The notes below the pieces were generated by a model. It did not search any database and was not told the origin of the DNA. It saw nothing but the letters and a program-made list of their open reading frames with translations. Made by a program: the position numbers and the translations under genes. Positions 5,441 to 8,313 of a stretch of DNA of 8,313 bases are shown here, piece after piece (positions within the stretch are counted from its first letter, which is position 1; the number at the start of each line of letters is the position of its first letter). Origin of the DNA: Thermoplasmata archaeon (GTDB lineage: Archaea; Thermoplasmatota; Thermoplasmata; Thermoplasmatales; Thermoplasmataceae); contig JAKAYJ010000044.1 of assembly GCA_021816385.1 (NCBI GenBank), positions 1-8,313 of the forward strand, in the 5' to 3' direction.

Positions 5441-7695
5441 TGTGAGTCACTTCCTTTTACATAGAAATGCACCCACACCTGTGGATTTTCCCGTGCTTCA
5501 TACACCTTAAACCGGTTCTCTGCCTTGAGTCGTTCTCGCTGTTCAGGTGTGAAACTTGACATCTTGCCTTTAAGACATACCTTCCATTTCTTACCATCCG
5601 GTGTTTCAGGGTCGCCTGAGGATTCGTAGGTATAAACAAAACCCATTGCGTCAAGTTTACTCTTGGCCTCTTCAACTGATGCGAATGATAGTTTTTCATT
5701 CTGGGCACTGGAATTTACGGCTTCAGTTTGTGATGCTGGACGATTAGGACTATTAGGACTATTACCAGGGGAATACCCCCTTCCTTTTACATCTTTTTTT
5801 GGTTTGCCATCCTTTAGAATACGGTCTTTTTTATATTTTTTATCTTTTTTATCACTGTCTTTAGGGGGGGTATTTTCCATGTGTTCGTCCTGTTCGTCCT
5901 GTTCGTCCAGCGTTGAATGAGGAACCTGTAAAATACTGGATAAAATCGACTTAATGTATGTGGGGTCATACCGTGCTTTTAGCTCGTTTAATTTTTTTTC
6001 ATCAGGTATCCGCACAATTGAATATCTTTTTTTGACATTCTCCTCTTCTCCATTCTTACCCTTCCTTGTGCATTCTATTCTTGGCCTGTCCGTTTTGAGC
6101 CCCAGTGCAACAAGGATCCTTCCGGCTCTCTGCTTGTAATTCTCGCCTATATCACTGTAGATGGCACTTAGATAGATTCCACGATAATTCTTTCCATTTA
6201 TTGCATATTCAACTAAGTCTTCATCAGAGTCCATTTTACTAAGCACCGTTTCTGCAATGATTCCGTTCGGTGTCTCCCTGGCAACTTCAACATTACGAAT
6301 TATCTGAGTTTCCAGTACTTCCTGGATATCAGATTTCAGTTCAGGCATGAGCTCTATTAAATCCTCAAAGAAACTTATGACCTCATACAACCTTGCTTCC
6401 GTTTTGTCTTCGTATGCCTTGAAAAACTGACTTGGCTTTATGTTATTGATCCGATCGTGCCAGTTAACCCTGAATTGTAGAAGCTTGCCCCTCAGTTCCC
6501 TACCTTTTGAAAGAAATTCATCCTGTATATTGCCTTTAATCTTACGGGGGATGTCTGTCCTGGTTAATTGGAAATCCTGATTTATCTGTAAACTCTTTGA
6601 TTCAATTGCGTCATCATTAAAAGGCTCTCTCCCTGCCAATACCATAGGCCCATAGATAGAATAGCCTATGATCGAACTGAATCCTTGCTGTATCTCCTTA
6701 TTTGCATTCAGGACTATGGAATTTCGGTTATATTTGGCGTTTATCATTGCGGATGTTTCATTATCCATCTGCCCCTTTTCGTCCACAAACAAAATAACCT
6801 GGTACAGCTCTGAAACCCTTTTCAGTGGTGCTGATTTAATGTCTATTGCATAAAAGCCATATGGCGTTGTTTCGCACATAACAGTAAGCAATCGGGACTT
6901 TCCCTTTCCGTATGGAGCTATCACATGGATAAATGGAAACGAGGAATCCTTCAGGGCATCGTATAAAACAGCTTTCATCATGTATAATGATAGCAATATT
7001 TCATCCTCTTTCCTGAGTTCGATATATCTGTGCAGAAATGCCTTAATCTCAGAATAAAAGGTATATTCTGTCCCATAATCAACGGGCTTTGTGGGAAATT
7101 TAATAACCTCGTTTGTTTGCTCTTGCAGAATCCTGTCATTTTTTGTTTGTGCTATCTGAGGGGCCGGAACTACTTTGTATTTTTTCTCCGGATCTTCAGG
7201 ATCGGGAATTTCAACAGAATTTACAACTTCCGCAACACCATCCTTGTATTTTAGGAATCTTAAAGTTCCATTATCATTAAATTCCGCATAGTGCCATCCC
7301 TCTACTGTAAACCTTGTTTTGTGTATGATCGCAACGTTGTCTTTTTCTCCGTTGTTTTTCTTTCCATTTATTGGTTTTTTATCCGATATTTGGACTTTTT
7401 TTTCACGTAGGAACTGCTCCAGTTCTTTAATTACTGAATGACTCACTGAATTACTTTTCAATTCTGTTATTGTGTCCTGGATAAAACCTAAAATGCTCAA
7501 TTCTTTATGTGGATAGGCCTTCAAAATAGAACTCCAGTTCTCCATAAAGAACGTACAGGCCTCGCGCCGTCCCTTTTCCGTGAATTCGTTCAGCAGGCCT
7601 TCAATTTCCCAATCAGCAATCTTTTTATTTCCAGCTGCACTATCTTTATTGGTAACATCAGTGTTCTCTGGTTTTACTTTATTTCCTTTTTTCAT
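5437..7695 (-). CDS. P-loop ATPase/helicase-like replication protein (752 aa)
   Basis: The central part carries a Walker A loop, IAPYGKGKSRLL (Lys266-Ser267), and a Walker B strand, VILFVDEKGQ (Asp305-Glu306). A sensor-like block follows, YGPMVLAGREPFNDD then AIESKSLQI. This arrangement is typical of helicase-type ATPases in plasmids, viruses and integrated elements, often near primases. Residues 1-115 are helical. A winged-helix-like part lies at about 498-565 (GIYLSAIYSDIGENYKQRAG onward). A low-complexity linker (about 593-670) contains DEQDEQDEH and NSPNSPN, and a small C-terminal domain lies at 670-748. No primase motif was identified. I start at 7695: there the ATG overlaps the upstream TGA as ATGA and GGAGG precedes it. 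An in-frame ATG at 7731 lies inside the upstream gene and is less likely. Its place early in the operon suggests the main replication enzyme. Confidence 0.8.
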   Translation of the reverse strand: MKKGNKVKPENTDVTNKDSAAGNKKIADWEIEGLLNEFTEKGRREACTFFMENWSSILKAYPHKELSILGFIQDTITELKSNSVSHSVIKELEQFLREKKVQISDKKPINGKKNNGEKDNVAIIHKTRFTVEGWHYAEFNDNGTLRFLKYKDGVAEVVNSVEIPDPEDPEKKYKVVPAPQIAQTKNDRILQEQTNEVIKFPTKPVDYGTEYTFYSEIKAFLHRYIELRKEDEILLSLYMMKAVLYDALKDSSFPFIHVIAPYGKGKSRLLTVMCETTPYGFYAIDIKSAPLKRVSELYQVILFVDEKGQMDNETSAMINAKYNRNSIVLNANKEIQQGFSSIIGYSIYGPMVLAGREPFNDDAIESKSLQINQDFQLTRTDIPRKIKGNIQDEFLSKGRELRGKLLQFRVNWHDRINNIKPSQFFKAYEDKTEARLYEVISFFEDLIELMPELKSDIQEVLETQIIRNVEVARETPNGIIAETVLSKMDSDEDLVEYAINGKNYRGIYLSAIYSDIGENYKQRAGRILVALGLKTDRPRIECTRKGKNGEEENVKKRYSIVRIPDEKKLNELKARYDPTYIKSILSSILQVPHSTLDEQDEQDEHMENTPPKDSDKKDKKYKKDRILKDGKPKKDVKGRGYSPGNSPNSPNRPASQTEAVNSSAQNEKLSFASVEEAKSKLDAMGFVYTYESSGDPETPDGKKWKVCLKGKMSSFTPEQRERLKAENRFKVYEARENPQVWVHFYVKGSDSQ
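5743..5760. repeat. two tandem copies of ATTAGGACT (9 bp)
   Basis: The units lie at 5743-5751 and 5752-5760, followed by a partial copy (ATTA) at 5761-5764. On the minus strand they encode NSPNSPN in the linker of the ATPase. The unit length of 9 keeps the frame, so copy number could vary without breaking the gene. Confidence 0.75.
5883..5908. repeat. three tandem copies of GTTCGTCCT (9 bp)
   Basis: The copies start at 5883, 5892 and 5901 (last one lacks the final T). They encode DEQ DEQ DE on the minus strand in the ATPase linker. Like the second 9-mer array 125 bp away, this is a likely slippage site in a spacer between domains. Confidence 0.8.
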
Positions 7696-7859
7696 TTCCG
7701 TTCTGCCTCCATTTTTAGGATTTTCCTCCATTCGAGGAACTTCACAAGAAACTCATCCTCGCTCATTTTATCCTTGCAGCTTAACACCAAGGTCTTGACC
7801 GGCTCAGGTAGTTTTAACGCATACTGTTTCAATTCAGATATACTTCTTTGTTCACTCAC
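7692..7859 (-). CDS. short helical protein (55 aa), GTG start
   Basis: A 55-residue frame begins with GTG at 7859, preceded by GGTGGTGAT with 5-6 bp spacing, one of the best ribosome-binding sites in the window. The stop TGA at 7694-7692 overlaps the ATG of the ATPase gene (ATGA). The product begins MSEQRSISELKQYALKLPEP and continues as two charged helices, the second about MSEDEFLVKFLEWRKILKME. One cysteine is present (residue 28). No family is recognised. By place it may be a partner or loader of the ATPase, which is inference. It supplies the coupling that argues for the ATPase start at 7695. Confidence 0.72.
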   Translation of the reverse strand: MSEQRSISELKQYALKLPEPVKTLVLSCKDKMSEDEFLVKFLEWRKILKMEAERK

Positions 7860-7894
7860 TTTTCATCACCACCAAAGCTTCGAAGATCTTTCAT
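7856..7894 (-). CDS. 12-codon mini-ORF between RHH and 55-aa genes
   Basis: ATG at 7894 reads MKDLRSFGGDEK and stops at TGA 7858-7856, overlapping the GTG start of the 55-aa gene. GGTGA lies 8 bp upstream inside the end of the RHH gene. Its own codons form the ribosome-binding site for the next gene. It could be a coupling mini-ORF that brings ribosomes to the GTG start, or chance. No conservation can be judged from the window. Confidence 0.25.
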   Translation of the reverse strand: MKDLRSFGGDEK

Positions 7895-7897
7895 GAA

Positions 7898-8041
7898 TTA
7901 TTTCACCTTGAGTTTGTCAAGGGATCTCAATACAAGATATCTCGATAGGGGTAGCCCACTCTCTCTAGATTTTTTCTTGAGGATTGCAAGTTCTTCAGGA
8001 TATATTGTTACGCATACTCTCTTTACATGTTGTGATGTCAC
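7898..8041 (-). CDS. ribbon-helix-helix (CopG/Arc-like) repressor (47 aa)
   Basis: The 47-residue frame reads KRVCVTIYPEELAILKKKSR then ESGLPLSRYLVLRSL. The first strand (about 6-13) pairs in dimers and inserts into the major groove. Helix A (16-28) and helix B (32-44), joined by GLPLS, complete the fold. In archaeal plasmids and viruses such proteins repress their own operon or copy-control genes. The start is a GTG at 8041, with a TATA box (TTTTTATAG on the minus strand) 20-29 bp upstream, so the message is probably leaderless; there is no in-frame ATG upstream. A TCACA-A-TGTGA dyad at 8038-8048 covers the start codon, which points to self-repression. It is the first gene of the long operon. 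The next coding frame starts 38 bp on, or 4 bp on if the mini-ORF is used. Confidence 0.78.
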   Translation of the reverse strand: MTSQHVKRVCVTIYPEELAILKKKSRESGLPLSRYLVLRSLDKLKVK

Positions 8042-8048
8042 AATGTGA
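8038..8048. promoter_or_regulatory. TCACA-A-TGTGA dyad, likely RHH operator
   Basis: Perfect 5-bp arms flank one base and cover the transcription and translation start of the RHH gene. Related TTGTGAT copies occur at 8030-8036 and 8078-8084. Several spaced copies of a 5-6-bp half-site fit cooperative binding by an RHH dimer. Confidence 0.5.
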
Positions 8049-8060
8049 TATACTGTTGTT

Positions 8061-8070
8061 CTATAAAAAC
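8061..8070 (-). promoter_or_regulatory. TATA box of the minus-strand operon
   Basis: On the minus strand GTTTTTATAG (8070-8061) lies 20-29 bp before the GTG at 8041. This is the right distance for a leaderless archaeal transcript. Confidence 0.55.
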
Positions 8071-8095
8071 ATGCACGTTGTGATAATCAATAGTG

Positions 8096-8106
8096 CTTAT
8101 ATGTTT
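8096..8106 (+). promoter_or_regulatory. TATA box of the rightward gene
   Basis: CTTATATGTTT lies 25-35 bp before the ATG at 8131 and resembles the TTTATGTTTA strings before hicB and the NYN gene. A second TA-rich string, TGTATATACA at 8111-8120, is closer to the ATG and could instead be part of a regulator site. Confidence 0.45.
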
Positions 8107-8130
8107 GAGTTGTATATACATTTGATAAAA

Positions 8131-8313
8131 ATGTCTAAAAGACTCTGGCTGTATTTTGAAACGTATGCATGGGAAAGAATGAATCGCTATCTTTCCTATC
8201 TGTTGATGTCAGGGAAGCCTTTTTATGAATTACCTACAATGAATGATCTCGTAGAGGCAATGGTAGTCTATGTATCTCGTGAAATCATTGATGGACATAT
8301 CACTCCAGATCGG
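8131..8313 (+). CDS. probable RHH-like regulator, 3' end outside window
   Basis: The frame is open for 61 codons to the edge of the window. It begins MSKRLWLYFETYAWERMNRY and later reads PTMNDLVEAMVVYVSREI. A short first strand (KRLWLYF), a helix, a longer loop with GKPFYELP, and a helix starting TMNDLVEA follow the order of a ribbon-helix-helix domain with an extended loop. In that family TxxDLVxEAxxxY begins the second helix. The start is supported by a TATA box at 8096-8106 and no leader. The gene is divergent from the RHH repressor and shares a short intergenic region with it, so both may act on the same DNA. Only the N-terminal part can be judged; the rest may add another domain. Confidence 0.65.
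   Translation, partial: MSKRLWLYFETYAWERMNRYLSYLLMSGKPFYELPTMNDLVEAMVVYVSREIIDGHITPDR

Noticed and set aside
5663..5920. Plus-strand frame opposite the ATPase linker
   Set aside because: Ser/Phe/Leu-rich shadow of the low-complexity linker; no ribosome-binding site and no family-like content.
6463..6470. GTTAACCC inside the ATPase gene, same as a unit of the inverted repeat
   Set aside because: A single 8-bp copy in coding sequence (Arg-Val-Asn-Trp codons) with no partner; likely chance.

Overview
The window looks archaeal, most likely euryarchaeal and perhaps Thermoplasmata; that placement is inference. The support is: first genes of transcripts preceded by a TATA-like box about 25 bp before the start codon with no leader, strong GGAGG/GGTGAT ribosome-binding sites inside the operon, an archaeal-type tyrosine integrase, and T-tract ends instead of hairpin terminators. 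No rRNA, tRNA or CRISPR array is visible. The content is that of an integrated or integrative mobile element (plasmid or virus). No capsid, portal or terminase gene lies in the window, so plasmid and virus cannot be told apart.

Left part (1-2700, plus strand): the 3' end of an unidentified gene, a full-length tyrosine recombinase (183-1544), a HicB-type antitoxin (1619-1825) followed by a frameshifted HicA toxin remnant (1818-1960), and a NYN/PIN-like nuclease domain protein (2180-2698). Next comes a roughly 415-bp gene-poor stretch (2699-3113). It holds an AT-rich segment, a TATA box and a near-perfect inverted pair of tandem GGGTTAAC units (2869-2913), which could be an operator, a replication origin or the start of a small RNA.

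Right part (3114-8041, minus strand): one tightly packed polycistron read right to left, with eleven genes plus a possible 12-codon mini-ORF. Most junctions are ATGA-type or other short stop/start overlaps. In order of transcription the genes are: a ribbon-helix-helix (RHH) repressor (47 aa), a 55-aa helical protein, a 752-aa P-loop ATPase/helicase-like replication protein, a 91-aa protein with a GINS-B-like stretch, a 92-aa Sm/Hfq-like protein, a 170-aa protein with four clustered cysteines, a 54-aa protein, an 85-aa possible zinc-finger protein, a 70-aa two-helix membrane protein, a 74-aa winged-helix-like protein and a 141-aa protein with a basic tail. Three of these genes (RHH, 55 aa, 54 aa) are short and easily missed; they fill gaps that would otherwise look non-coding.

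Far right: a divergent promoter region (8042-8130) separates the RHH gene from a plus-strand gene that runs off the window and also looks RHH-like. Repeated TGTGA motifs overlap the RHH start. The simplest reading is a replication and regulation module: the RHH protein(s) control a divergent promoter, and the operon makes the element's replication ATPase with an RNA-binding Sm-like protein and small accessory factors. Integrase, HicB and the NYN protein sit in separate, mostly leaderless units.
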